From contig JAHBNG010000046.1 of NCBI GenBank assembly GCA_019217005.1, positions 1-64,000 on the forward strand: DNA of 64,000 nt, written 5' to 3'. The stretch comes from Chloroflexi bacterium TSY. Lineage in GTDB: Bacteria; Chloroflexota; Anaerolineae; Caldilineales; Caldilineaceae. The notes beneath the pieces were generated by a model. The model was not told the DNA's origin. It did not search any database and was given only the letters and a program-made list of their open reading frames with translations. Every line of letters begins with the position of its first letter. Position 1 is the first letter of the stretch. Below, piece by piece: positions 45,948 through 56,290 of the stretch. The position numbers were made by a program, and so were the translations under genes.

Positions 45948-47768
45948 AAGAGGATTCCTTGTGAAGAGCAAAATTCTATTTGGTTCGTTTCTCGCCATAT
46001 TGCTGGCATTGAGCGGTCGTTTCACATTTTCAGCAGCTGCGCAAACGACATCTGGTAGTCAGTTGACGTTGCGACAGTCTGACGAAAAAGCCATCGTGGT
46101 GGAATTGAGAGTGGACGATTTTACGCTGACGCAGGTGAAACATGATGGGCAAATCTATCACAGAATCAGCATCCCCGGCATGGTGCAAAGTGAAAAACCG
46201 GGTGACCCCCAGGTTCCAACGTTGGGGACGCTGCTGGGAGTACCGACCACTGATGGTGTTTCTATCGAACTGATGGATGCCAGCTATGAAGTTTTAGAAG
46301 GCATCCGACTTCATCCCACACCGGCCATGCAGCCGGCAGAAGACACGTTAGATTCCCTGCTTGCTGGAGACGTCCAGCAGGTTTTCACTCTAAATCGCGT
46401 ACGCTACGAGACCGATGCCTTCTACCCTGATACAACCGTCGAAACCAGCACAAACGGTCTTCTGCGTGATCAGCCTGTGATCCAGGTGCAGTTCTTTCCC
46501 GTACAAACGAATCCTGTCACGGGCGAGATGCGTCTCTATCGTCGCCTCCTTGCTCGCATCACCTGGGATATACCGGTGAGTACAGCTGGCATTCAGGTAG
46601 GAACTACCAGCCCAGCCTATGAAGACATGTTGCGTAAGGCATTGCTAAATTACAGCGCGTTGCACCGACCCATATTGGCAGAGAGAGGATCATCTGATAC
46701 CTCGAGGCAGAGAAAGCTTATCACAGCCAATGGCGCGCCCGCTGCATTGAAGATCGGCGTAACGGAAGATGGTCTGTACGAGCTAACATACGACGATCTT
46801 ACCACTGCGGGCCTAGACTTGAGTGAGGTTGCTCCGCGTACCATCCAGATCAGCAACCGTGGCAATGAAATACCTATCATCGTGCGAGGCGAAGAAGATG
46901 GTGCGTTCGATACAGCCGATTCTATCCTCTTTTATGGTATCGCCATCACCAACACATATACGACCAAAAACGTTTACTGGTTGACCGTGGGTAGGGAAAG
47001 TGGTCAACGTATGAACATGCGTGATGGGACGCTTTCCGGCAATTCACCTGTCCCAACTCACTTTCCAGTCACGCTTCACGCCGAGGAAGATACCTATTAC
47101 TGGGTCACAATGCCCAACGGCCAAGGTCAAGATTACTGGTTCTGGGAAGATAAGCTTACGGCACCGGACGCACGGGACTATACCCTGACGTTGCAGAACC
47201 TTTCAACCACGGCAATGACGGCCACGATGCGTGTCAGGCTAAAAGGACACACGGACACAGATGTCGACCCAGATCATCACACGAAGATCCTCCTAAACGG
47301 GGTTGCAGTAGATGAGCAGATGTGGGATGGCATAAGTTCTTACGATCACGATGTGAACGTGCCTCATGCCACTCTACAGGAGGGAACGAATACAGTACGC
47401 GTTGAGGGTGTGGGGGACACCGGCGCCGCCGCAGATCAGTTCTACCTCAACTGGATCGAGATTGAGTACTGGGATACCTATGTTGCGGAGAATGAACAAC
47501 TGCTTTTTGGGGCACCGGCAGCAGGCACACATCAATTTGAGGTCACTGGATTTAGCACCGACACTGTGCTGGTATTCGACGTGACGGAACCAGCCAATGC
47601 GGTCTTCATCACAAACACGATTGTTGTGGCCGATGGAGATGGGTACAAAGTGCAGTTTGAGGAGTCGGGCCAGGTCGAGACGCGTTACTTAGCCCTCGCT
47701 CCAGCACGATACAAATCACCTGTTAGCCTTGAGCTAGATCAACCCTCTACCTGGAAAGCTCCTAGTAA

Positions 47769-48770
47769 ACCTGAATTCGGGGTTCGAATTAGACAAGGGC
47801 AGGGAGAGCAAGGTCATCAGCGCGTAAATTGAGAGAAGGCTTTTGTGGCTGCCAAGAGTAAGAAATGAGGCCACAAAGAACATTGACGAGAAAGTTGTGA
47901 GGGCTGCGATGGCGAGTGTGAGAGATTTGAGAGATATTCTTGAGCTGGTCATTGATGGTCTCGATGATAGAGCGTTTGCGAGAGAAAATGCGATCCAGTA
48001 AAGTGAGAAGAGCCGGTTTCATGTTTTTCTTGATGGGTGTGACGAGTCGAAGATTGTGGTGTTCAAGTAAGTCTGTGGTGAGCCATTCGGCAATGTAGCC
48101 CTTATCGCCGAAGAGTTTGCCCCAGAGGTCTTGAGCCATGTGGGGAACAGGTTTGCGGTCATCGACGTTGGCAGGCGTGATGTGAAAGGAGAGAATCTCC
48201 CCACAGTCGTTGACAATCAGATGCAGCTTGAAGCCATAGAACCAGCCCATGGATGTCTTGCCTCGTTTGGCGAGTTTTGCAAAGACTTTGTGACGAGGAA
48301 TGCGCAGATTGTGACAGACTGGCAGAGGCGTTGCATCCACGAAATTGATCCCTGTTGACTGACCCAACCGACTCCGCATGTAACTACAGAGTGGCACCAG
48401 TGTCCCTGGTGTGTACTCGACGAATCGACTGTAACTCACCAGGTTGGGAAATTCGCTCTTCAACTCTTTTTGTACATGCTTTGTGTAATATTTCTTGAAG
48501 CATCTGTAGTCTGATTGATGGAAGTAGATTAGGATCGTCATGATTTCACTCAAATACATCTGCCGTTTGGGTCCACTCGGTTTCTCTCCATTCTGCAGCA
48601 GATACAACGCCCACGCTGGCTCAAATAGCAGGCAGAAATCATCGACATCTGTAAATAGTTCGAGTATACTCATTTCTAGCACCTTTCTTTGCTGGTTGAT
48701 GGGTTTTGCTATCTTCATTTTACCAGCAAAGAAAGGTGCTTTTTCCTTTTTTCTAACCCCGAATTCAGGT
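47769..48770 (-). mobile_element. IS982-family insertion sequence
   Basis: The element is 1,002 bp with ends ACCTGAATTCGGGGTT and AACCCCGAATTCAGGT. The duplication TAGTAA flanks it (47763-47768 and 48771-48776). It disrupts the C25 protease gene. Confidence 0.93.
47789..48718 (-). CDS. IS982-family transposase
   Basis: The 309-aa frame is intact. It shows the family pattern: NFVDATPLPVCHNLRIPRHK (first Asp), RGKTSMGWFYGFKLHLIVND, LFGDKGYIAEWL (second Asp), LLDRIFSRKRSIIETINDQL (Glu), and a C-terminal HRSPHNFLVNVLCGLISY. Length is normal for the family. This copy may still be active, since no lesion is visible. Confidence 0.93.
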   Translation of the reverse strand: MKIAKPINQQRKVLEMSILELFTDVDDFCLLFEPAWALYLLQNGEKPSGPKRQMYLSEIMTILIYFHQSDYRCFKKYYTKHVQKELKSEFPNLVSYSRFVEYTPGTLVPLCSYMRSRLGQSTGINFVDATPLPVCHNLRIPRHKVFAKLAKRGKTSMGWFYGFKLHLIVNDCGEILSFHITPANVDDRKPVPHMAQDLWGKLFGDKGYIAEWLTTDLLEHHNLRLVTPIKKNMKPALLTLLDRIFSRKRSIIETINDQLKNISQISHTRHRSPHNFLVNVLCGLISYSWQPQKPSLNLRADDLALPALV

Positions 48771-50509
48771 TAGTAATGGTGCTGACTATATCATTATCAC
48801 TCATCAGGATTTTTATGCGAGCGCGCTCACGTTGGCTGACCACCGCAGTGCGTCCGGCCTGCGCGCAGCCACGGTGAAGGTTGAGGATCTCTATGATGAG
48901 TTCAATCACGGTGTCTTTGCGCCCCAGGCCATCCGCGACTTTCTCGCATATGCATATCACAACTGGGTCGCCCCTACCCCCACCTACGTGTTGCTGCTGG
49001 GCGGCACTAGCTACGACTACCGGGGTCTGCTCAATCTAAGGAAGGACAACTACGTCCCCACCCAGGTCATTGAAACAGATTTGCTAGGGCAAACTCCCTC
49101 AGACAACTGGTTTGTCACTGTGAGCGGCGATGATATTTTGCCCGACATGTTGATCGGACGGTTGACAGCGCAAAATATCGGGCAGGCAGAGGACATAGTC
49201 GCAAAAATTATCTTTTATGAACAAAGCCCGCCAGATCCCACGTGGAATAGTAACGTTCTCTTGGTTGCAGACGACGATGAATTATCGTTTAGAAGTATTT
49301 CAGAACAGCTCATTGAGCAGTTACCCTTTTACTACAAACCGAACAGAGTCTACGTTGGCGACTACCCACCTGGTGATCCCACAACGGACATTATCAATGC
49401 CATTAACAATGGTGCCGTCATGGTAAACTACACTGGACACGGGAACGTGGATAATTGGGCAATTTGGAATGGTGGTCGCACCTTTGATCGTAAGAACGTC
49501 ACTACACTAGACAACATCGGCAAGTTGCCGGTAGTAACCGTCGCCAACTGTCTCAATGGATACTTTGCTGGCAAAAGCAGGTCCACCGCTGAGGAGTTTT
49601 TACGCCTCAAAGATAAGGGTGCAGTGGCGGTTTGGGCACCGACCAGCCTGGGTTACCCTGCCGGTCATCGCTTACTGATCAATGCATTCTATGCGGATAT
49701 CTTCCAGAACGATCAATATACGCTGGGACAATCTACTACCTTCGCCAAACTCTCAGTGTATGCTCAAAGCAGCTTCTGGGGTGATCTGGTGGAAACGTTT
49801 GTGCTTTTTGGTGATCCGGCCACGAAGATAGGCATCCCAACCAACTATCCCTATGTGAAAAGTACCAGACCATCTGACGGCGCAAGTGATGTGCCTTACG
49901 ACCAAGAGATAGAGATCATGTTTAGCAAGCCGATGAATCCCGACACTGTTCTACTTGACGTGTCTGGTGGGCTTGAAATCACGGCTTCCTGGAACATTGA
50001 CAACACGATCGTTCGCTATGAACATTCCGGTCTTGATGCGGGTGCTACAATGCTCCTCACAGTCGAAGGGTATGACCGAATTGATACCCCCCTTGGTACG
50101 GGTCTTGTGCCATCCCCTTGGTCTTTCACAGTAACGGGAGATCGTACTGCCCCCAGGGCAACGATTCGCGTTGACGATGGTACAGCAACAGACGTCAAGC
50201 TCGATTCGTCGATCATCATTTCGTTCACAGAGCCTATGCGTACCAATTCCGTTGCCTATACCATTGTGCCGGACATTGCAGGCGAACTATCGTGGGATGA
50301 TGAGGGGCGCAAAGCAACCTTTAGCCATACATCGCCTTATCTAGCGGCTCAAGACTACACCGTGACTGTCTCAGCCGGTCAAGATATAGCGGGGAATGCC
50401 TTAGCTACGCCACTCGAACTCACATTTGTAACAAAAGAACAGACAAAGTCGGTCTATCTACCTGTTATGCTCAAATAGGATGAATCGGAACAGATTGATA
50501 GGAGCCTAT

Positions 50510-51067
50510 ATGGCGAGCCAGAATGAAATTTCCACTGTCCTTCTTGAAAGTGCGCTCAGCGTCTGGAGCCAAACGGGGAGTCAGCACTATATACCGATTC
50601 GGGGTGGAAGTATGTTGCCTATTATCCAGGAAGGTGATCGGGTACAGATAACCCATGATTGTACAAACATAAAGCGAGGCGACATCATAGTCTTTCAACA
50701 AAAAGGCAAGCTAGTCATCCATCGCGTAGTATCCATCATCAGTGGCACGACCGAATCTACATTTGTGACGAAAGGGGATAATGTTGCCCGATTTGACCCG
50801 CCAGTGAATGGAAATGTGATCCTTGGGCGGGTATTGGCTCTGCAACGTGGGGAACAGCACATTGCGCTCGAGACATGTGCGTGGCGCAGAGTGGGTTGGT
50901 TGATCGCTCTCATCACTCTCATGACGGCGGCGCCTAGTGCCTTGTACCAGAGGCTTAGCCAGGCATTTCTGAAATCGAGTCATGGATCAGTCAGTGTTCT
51001 TCGAGGAAGTCAACGATGTCTCAGGCTTTTCCTCCTCATTGTACAAAATCTGCTAAATCCGAAATGA
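50510..51067 (+). CDS. S26 signal peptidase (SipW/S26B-like)
   Basis: The ATG at 50510 follows GGAG at the right distance; the product is 185 aa. The catalytic Ser lies in IPIRGGSMLPIIQEGDRVQI. It is followed by IKRGDIIVFQQKGKLVIHRV, where a His replaces the Lys general base as in the S26B group, and FVTKGDNVARFDPPV. A C-terminal hydrophobic segment (WLIALITLMTAAPSALY) anchors it. The stop overlaps the start of the nucleotidyltransferase gene (ATGA). In a RiPP setting it may remove a leader or process the exported proteins (inference). Confidence 0.85.
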   Translation: MASQNEISTVLLESALSVWSQTGSQHYIPIRGGSMLPIIQEGDRVQITHDCTNIKRGDIIVFQQKGKLVIHRVVSIISGTTESTFVTKGDNVARFDPPVNGNVILGRVLALQRGEQHIALETCAWRRVGWLIALITLMTAAPSALYQRLSQAFLKSSHGSVSVLRGSQRCLRLFLLIVQNLLNPK

Positions 51068-52125
51068 TGAAGTTAGAGGATGAGATCCTGCTTCTTTGCA
51101 CACGGCAAACATTTTCAGAGATCCATTTGAAGGAGCTTTTGTCGTATAGTTATGCAGAAATGCTCGATTGGGAGTATCTATTTTCGGCTGCCCAGGAGCA
51201 TGCCGTTGCGCCTCTAGTCTCTATCAATCTAGAACGAGCTGCTTCATCAGGATTACCCATTCCTCATAATGTGCACCACAAGTTCAAGCTGGCTCGTTAT
51301 CGTAGTGTCAAGTTAGCTGAGAAGCGTTCAGATAGATTCAAGCAGGTCGTATCATTCTTACAAACCAAATCAATTGAAGCGATGCCAATCAAGGGGGCTG
51401 CTCTTGACCTTCTCGTCTATGAGCAGCCCTGGTTCACGGTCTCCAACGATATTGACATGGTTTTGAGACCAACAGAGGTCACACTGGATGACCAAGATAT
51501 GACTGAAATCAAGCACTTTTTTCACGGTCTCAATATAGAATACGAATTTTTCCAACATCATGACGTCGTCATGAATGGTGTTCTGCCGATTGATTTTCAG
51601 CGCATTTGGGCCGATGCAGACCATATCGAGTTTCGGGGACAGAATATGCTTGTGATGTCGCCCGAAGACATGCTCATTTCGCTCTGTATCAATAGCTGTC
51701 GCAAGCGTTTTTTCCGGCTGAAAGCGCTATGCGATATTGCCGAAACGGTTCATAAGTATCAGGATATGGACTGGGGCGGATTTGTTCAAAAGGCGAAAGC
51801 ATATGATTGTCAACACATTGTTTACACTGCGTTATTCGTAACAAATGAGACACTCAAGTGTAAAATCCCTGAAGACATGTTACACGATCTTCAAGTTAGT
51901 TCGGGCAGAATCAGACTCTTACAGTTTTTGAGCCGGAGAATGTCCTTGGCTGCTTTCACCTCTCTGTACAATGGTCAAAGCCTGTTTGGGCGAAAAGTAG
52001 ATTGGTCGCTTGCTTTGCCATATGTAACCTTACGCTGGTATCAGATATGGAGAAAGATCATGTTTGCTCTGTTCTATACAGAAGATGGTATGCGTCGAAT
52101 CAGAATACCAGTTCACGGGGTGTAG
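51064..52125 (+). CDS. Nucleotidyltransferase-fold protein (PF14907-type)
   Basis: The ATG at 51064 overlaps the upstream stop by 4 bp. The 353-aa protein has the family layout: an N-terminal helical region (LLSYSYAEMLDWEYLFSAAQ), then IEAMPIKGAALDLLVYEQPW, and the metal-binding SNDIDMVLRP. A later PIDFQRIW and MSPEDMLISLCINSCRK complete the fold. Related proteins in lasso-peptide clusters extend the phosphate added by an HPr-kinase-like enzyme. The presence of both here supports a paeninodin-like tailoring pair. It is the last gene of the run. Confidence 0.8.
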   Translation: MMKLEDEILLLCTRQTFSEIHLKELLSYSYAEMLDWEYLFSAAQEHAVAPLVSINLERAASSGLPIPHNVHHKFKLARYRSVKLAEKRSDRFKQVVSFLQTKSIEAMPIKGAALDLLVYEQPWFTVSNDIDMVLRPTEVTLDDQDMTEIKHFFHGLNIEYEFFQHHDVVMNGVLPIDFQRIWADADHIEFRGQNMLVMSPEDMLISLCINSCRKRFFRLKALCDIAETVHKYQDMDWGGFVQKAKAYDCQHIVYTALFVTNETLKCKIPEDMLHDLQVSSGRIRLLQFLSRRMSLAAFTSLYNGQSLFGRKVDWSLALPYVTLRWYQIWRKIMFALFYTEDGMRRIRIPVHGV

Positions 52126-52419
52126 GTTCCTCCCTTAGTATTTTTTCCCAACGAAATGTTACCGACCAACTGGAGATCAAATTTGGTATAAGCCTAGCAA
52201 GGCCTTGTCTGAGACCAACGAGTCATCACGGTTGCAAGGTTGCAGAGTCGTGAATATGTGTGAATCACCCTGCGACTTTGCAATCCCACAGAACCTGACT
52301 TAAATATAACGACTTTCGTTCTTCAAGCCTTCTAGTATAGCTACCTATATTCCGCTACGGCCTAAAAGGGGTTTGCGGATAGAGAAAAAAGACGTAAGAT
52401 CTCGAAAAAGGAAAATCTT
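52126..52419. other. Intergenic with one imperfect hairpin
   Basis: TTGCAGAGTCG (about 52240-52250) can pair with CGACTTTGCAA (about 52271-52281) with one wobble. This could be a weak stop for the RiPP operon. No gene is seen before the IS3 remnant. Confidence 0.4.
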
Positions 52420-52479
52420 GTAGTGCGGGCGAATTTCTGGACACAAAAAAGATGAAGTAAAGTGAAAAGAAAGGAGCCT

Positions 52480-52809
52480 ATGATGAGCAAACGAAAAGAG
52501 TACAAAGCAGGATTCAAACTGGAGGTAGTATTAGAGGGTCTACGAGGAGAAAAACCGATCGCGCAGTTGTGTCGGGAAAAACGGATAACGGACTCTTTGT
52601 ACTACAAATGGCGAGATCAATTTCTAGCCAAAGCGCCGGAGATATTCAGTGAAGCAGGAACGACGGTTGACGAAGAAATGGCGGCCCAAATCGTGGATTT
52701 GGAACGGATGGTGGGGCGGTTGGCATTGGAGAACGAAATCCTAAAAAAAGCCAAGAGCTTGCAGGACCCAGAGGGTACCCGTCGGCAAGTGATAAACGGA
52801 CGGTTATAG
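52480..52809 (+). CDS. IS3-family transposase OrfA
   Basis: The frame is 109 aa after AAAGGAG; a second ATG at 52483 is possible. The N-terminal helix-turn-helix (YKAGFKLEVVLEGLRGEKPI, ITDSLYYKWRDQF) and a leucine zipper (LERMVGRLALENEILKKA) are typical. It normally acts together with OrfB, which is truncated here. Confidence 0.88.
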   Translation: MMSKRKEYKAGFKLEVVLEGLRGEKPIAQLCREKRITDSLYYKWRDQFLAKAPEIFSEAGTTVDEEMAAQIVDLERMVGRLALENEILKKAKSLQDPEGTRRQVINGRL

Positions 52810-52832
52810 AGCAACTTGCGGAGAACTATCCA

Positions 52833-53125
52833 GTGAAGACCCTATGTGACTTGCTCGAGTGCCCTCGTAGTACCTACTACTACGAGCCAAGAGATAAGGA
52901 CGAGGCAGAGCTGATTGCGGCCATGGAAGAGATCATGATGCGCTGGCCTCGTTATGGCTATCGCCGGATTCTGGCGCAACTGAAGCGAGAAGAGAAGATT
53001 GCCGGAGAACGCGTTGTGCGGCGTCTCCTCAAGCTTCTGGGAGGGAGTTGTCAGGTGGGTCGAGTGCGCATCCGCACGACCAATAGTGACCACGAGCATC
53101 GACGCTATCCAAACCGGATCAAGAG
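52833..53125 (+). pseudogene. IS3-family OrfB fragment
   Basis: The sequence matches the start of OrfB (CPRSTYYYEPRDKDEAELIA, WPRYGYRRILAQLKRE, RYPNRIKR) and then leaves the family before the DDE core. The frame runs on to 53417 in unrelated sequence. Confidence 0.8.
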
Positions 53126-53128
53126 GAT

Positions 53129-53640
53129 CTGTCAAATATTGTGTGTAAACGAAAGGAAAATAAAAGCGTTCCCTAAAAAGAAATGGACGAAACGAGCGAA
53201 AGTAGCAACGGCGAGTCGGGATCGCACGAGACGGCCGTCGCAGCTGCTGGGCTGTACTAGAGAGGGAAGCGGTCCTCAAAGCGAATGGCAAGCTGGTTGC
53301 GGATCGGGGCCCAGTTGGGAAGGGGCATGGTCCACTTTTTGGCGATGTTGCGATGGGCCAAAAAGAGAAGCTTGCGTACAGATTTGGGAGTCGGAAAAAC
53401 GGACTTATTCTTGGTGACTTCGCGTAGTTGGCGATTGTAACTTTCGATGGGATTGGTGGTGTAAATGAGCCGTAGAATCTGAGCTGGATAGTCGAAAAAA
53501 GTGGAGAGTTCAGACCAGTTTTCCCCCCAGGAACGAACAGCGGCTGGATAGAGACAGTAAAATAAAGTGTGGTGCGATTCGTTCGCTCGAAACCGGGTTT
53601 GATATCCGGGGGCAGAGCGGCAGAGCAACAGTAAGCTCTG
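53129..53640 (-). pseudogene. IS256-family transposase C-terminal fragment
   Basis: On the minus strand a frame ending at 53257 reads WGENWSELSTFFDYPAQILR then LIYTTNPIESYNRQLREVTK and WTMPLPNWAPIRNQLAIRFE, diagnostic for the IS256 C-terminus. The region upstream of it is degenerate and ends at the group II intron. It seems to have inserted into the IS3 element. Confidence 0.8.
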
Positions 53641-53646
53641 ACAACT

Positions 53647-55795
53647 GTGTGTTCATGTAGGTGCAGCAGCGGTATGCTAACTCCTACCTTCCTGGTGGAC
53701 GGAAGAAAGCAACTTCCCTCTGCGTGCGACTGGTCCTCAATCGTGGAAAGCGGGAAGTAGAGACGATAAGCATCGAACCAGCCGATGTGACCTCGTTGTG
53801 CAGGTGACTATGGATAACGCAAGTGAAGATGTGCTGAGGCGTCGTAAATTCTGCCCTGCCCAGGCTGGTTAACGAGCAGGCCCAAAACGGGATTGGTTCT
53901 AGGCCATGCAGGCCACACGCTGTAAGGTGTCCATCCAAAGCGAACCCGGCGTAAAGCATCATCCTACGGTCACGGAAAATGAACAGACGGAACGAAATAA
54001 CTCGTTTGCGGCGCTCACATATGAGCAGGGAACCAACCGTATGCCGGAGACGGGAAAGATTGCCCAAGAAGCCAAAGCCCAAGGTAACGCTTGGGATACG
54101 CTGACGTGGGCATGGATGGCAGGAATGTAAAGGAACCGGAGGAGATCAGGTCTTATGACAGACGCTGTAGCCCAACAACGGACTGAAGGCTGGAACGAGT
54201 TGCCATGGAAAGAATTCGAGCGTACTCAGCAAGATGTCTAGCAGTCCGTCGCGTGACGCAAGATAACCGCGGCAAGCTCACAGCAGGTGTGGATGGCATT
54301 GCGAATTTGTCACCACCCCAGCGTATGCGCTATGTCGAATTGCTGCGCCACCGACCCTACCAAATCTTGCCCATTCGCCGGGTCTACATCGACAAGAAAA
54401 ATGGGCAAGAGAAGAGGCCGCTTGGGATTCCCGCGATGTTTGACCGGGCAATGCAAGCATTAGTCAAACAAGCGCAGGAACCCGAATGGGAAGCCAAATT
54501 CGAAGCCAATTCCTATGGATTCCGTCCGGGACGGAGTTGCCAGGATGCGAAGGAAGCTATCTTCCAAGCCATCTGTCGACAACCCAAATATGTACTCGAC
54601 GCCGATATCGAAAAATGCTTGGATAAAATCAGCCATGAAAAGCTACTGGCGAAACTGTCAACGATACCGACCATCACTCACCTAATTCGTGGCTGGCTCA
54701 AAGCCGGTATTATTGAAAAAGGCGAAATCTTTCCATCCGAAGCAGGGACACCCCAAGGCTCGGTGATTTCACCATTACTCGCCAATGTAGCCCTTCATGG
54801 TCTAGAAATAGCCCTCGTTAACACACTCCCCAAATCACAGAAGCCCAAGATAGTCCGCTATGCCGATGACCTAGTGATTCTGCACCCCGATTTGGAGACG
54901 CTGCGGCAGCTTAGAGCGCAAGCTGCCGAATGGCTAGGCGAAACCGGGCTGAATCTCAAGGAATCGCAAACACGCATTACCCATACATTGCACAAGCATG
55001 AAGGCAATGTCGGATTCGACTTCCTCGGCTTCACGGTACGTCAGTTCAAGACCGGCAAATATCGTTCTCGACAAGGCTTCAAGACCATCATCAAGCCAAG
55101 CAAGGAAGCACAACAACGTCACCTGGCAACGATGGCTGAGGTCATCCGAGAGAATCGAGGAACGGCACAAGCGGCGCTCATCTTCACGCTCAACCGCAGG
55201 ATTCGCAGATGGGCAAACTACTATCGAAGCTGCTGTGCCAAGCAGGTCTTCAACCGCATGGACCATCAACTCTTCTGGAAACTGCGCAAATGGGCCAAAT
55301 GGCGTCATCCCCGCAAGGATGCGCAGTGGCACATCCAACGTTACTGGTCGCATCGGCGACAACGACTGGACTTCTGCGCTGGTGAAACAGTCCTGGGGAA
55401 GTATGCCTACACACCCATCCGACGTCATGTCAAAGTCAGGGGTGACAAATCACCCTTCGATGGCGACTGGCCCTACTGGGCAACCAGACTGGGACGAGAC
55501 CCCACAAAACCAGAACGAATCACAACTTTGCTGAAGCGACAACGAGGCAGATGTCACCACTGTGGTTTACACTTTCAGACAGATGATGTCATGGAGACTC
55601 ACCACTTCGATGGTGAACGGCAGAATGATGCACGACAGAATCTCGCCCTACTTCATGGTCACTGTCACGACGAAGTCCATCGGTGAATGGTGCTCATGAC
55701 AAGAGCCTGTCATCTGAGGGGCCACGTGACGGTAACCTGTCACGCACGGTTCTGGATTGGCGGCGGGGTGGGTGACTATCCCGCCGACCATACTT
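53647..55795 (+). mobile_element. Group II intron (bounds approximate)
   Basis: A GTGTG start (53647) is the usual 5-prime motif. A reverse-transcriptase gene fills the middle. A domain V-like hairpin (GTGACGGTAACCTGTCAC with ACGGTTCT, about 55718-55753) and a domain VI-like hairpin (about 55754-55790) close the element. The 500-bp 5-prime part has no gene and should hold domains I-III. It lies between IS256 fragments. Confidence 0.7.
54155..55686 (+). pseudogene. Group II intron reverse transcriptase/maturase with HNH domain, N-terminally damaged
   Basis: A start at 54155 after GGAGG gives QQRTEGWNELPWKEFERTQQ and then a stop. The rest reads on from 54205 in another frame (SARCLAVRRVTQDNRGKLTA). 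About 25 codons normally present between these parts are missing. The remainder is complete: fingers and palm (GIPAMFDRAMQALVKQAQEP, SYGFRPGRSCQDA, YADDLVIL), domain X (WANYYRSCC), and a C-terminal HNH nuclease (RCHHCGLHFQTDDVMETHHF). Splicing or mobility is unlikely without a second copy. Confidence 0.85.
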
Positions 55796-55855
55796 AAATG
55801 GAAAGCTATGAGAAATCGAGTAAAATAAGGAAAACTCGAAAAAAAGGAGCAAACC

Positions 55856-56219
55856 ATGACACCAAAAAGTGAAGTAAAAAGAGAAGTCTATCTACCGAAG
55901 GTGGAAGAACGAGAAGAAGAACTGTCAAAAGCAGAAACAATCAATGCTTTTTTTGGAAGGGAGGGGATATTCGCAAGACTGTTTGCGAGAACAATCGAGG
56001 AGATGTTGGAAGCGGAAATGAACGCGCATTTGGGGTATGAAAAGTACGAGGCGAAGGGGAAAAATAGCGGAAATAGCCGAAATGGAAAGCGGAGCAAGGA
56101 GTTGCAGACATCGGGTGGGAAACAAACGATCCATGTGCCGAGATCTCAAGTCAATTTACCAAGCTCCCACTCTCTCTCAGGCTGCACTCAACCTGGCTCA
56201 GTTGAACCTGTCCGAATAG
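55856..56219 (+). pseudogene. IS256-family transposase N-terminal fragment with internal deletion
   Basis: It reads FFGREGIFARLFARTIEEML then EAEMNAHLGYEKYEAKGKNS, the standard IS256 beginning. It then jumps, in another frame, to DLKSIYQAPTLSQAALNLAQ, which belongs to the middle of the same family. The catalytic core is gone. It is in opposite orientation to the fragment at 53129-53640. Confidence 0.8.
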
Positions 56220-56240
56220 TAGTTGTGAGTCGGACAGGTT
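56205..56240. terminator. Perfect 10-bp hairpin
   Basis: AACCTGTCCG (56205-56214) pairs with CGGACAGGTT (56231-56240). No T-run follows. It separates the IS debris from the next gene. Confidence 0.45.
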
Positions 56241-56290
56241 TCTCGAACAAGAATGCATCATCACTGAACTTTCCGGATAAGCGCTAAACC

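Larger units (their letters stand above)
45961..50478 (+). pseudogene. Gingipain-like (peptidase C25) secreted protease, interrupted by IS982
   Basis: The first part, from the GTG at 45961, has a signal peptide (ILFGSFLAILLALSGRFTFS) and a C25 propeptide-like region (IRLHPTPAMQPAEDT, VIQVQFFPVQTNPVTGEMRL), and reaches WKAPS at 47768. After the IS the frame resumes NGADYIIITHQDFYASAL, then VLLLGGTSYDYRG, VNYTGHGNVDNWAIW (catalytic His) and VTVANCLNGYF (catalytic Cys). Two Ig-like (Big_5) domains follow, and it ends SVYLPVMLK. Excising the IS and one TAGTAA gives 1,170 codons including the stop. It would be an exported cysteine protease, possibly maturing the RiPP or cell-surface proteins. Confidence 0.9.
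52420..53128 (+). mobile_element. IS3-family remnant (right part missing)
   Basis: The left end TGTAGTGCGGGCGAATTTC and an intact orfA are present, but orfB stops being IS3-like at about 53120. There IS256-type sequence begins. No right terminal repeat was found. Confidence 0.75.

Noticed and set aside
44561..52125. Complete lasso-peptide cluster
   Set aside because: No asparagine-synthetase-like cyclase and no B2-type transglutaminase-fold protease are present, so only a general RiPP call is supported.
53684..54130. Small frames on both strands in the 5-prime part of the group II intron
   Set aside because: This stretch is expected to be structured intron RNA; the frames lack ribosome sites and homology.
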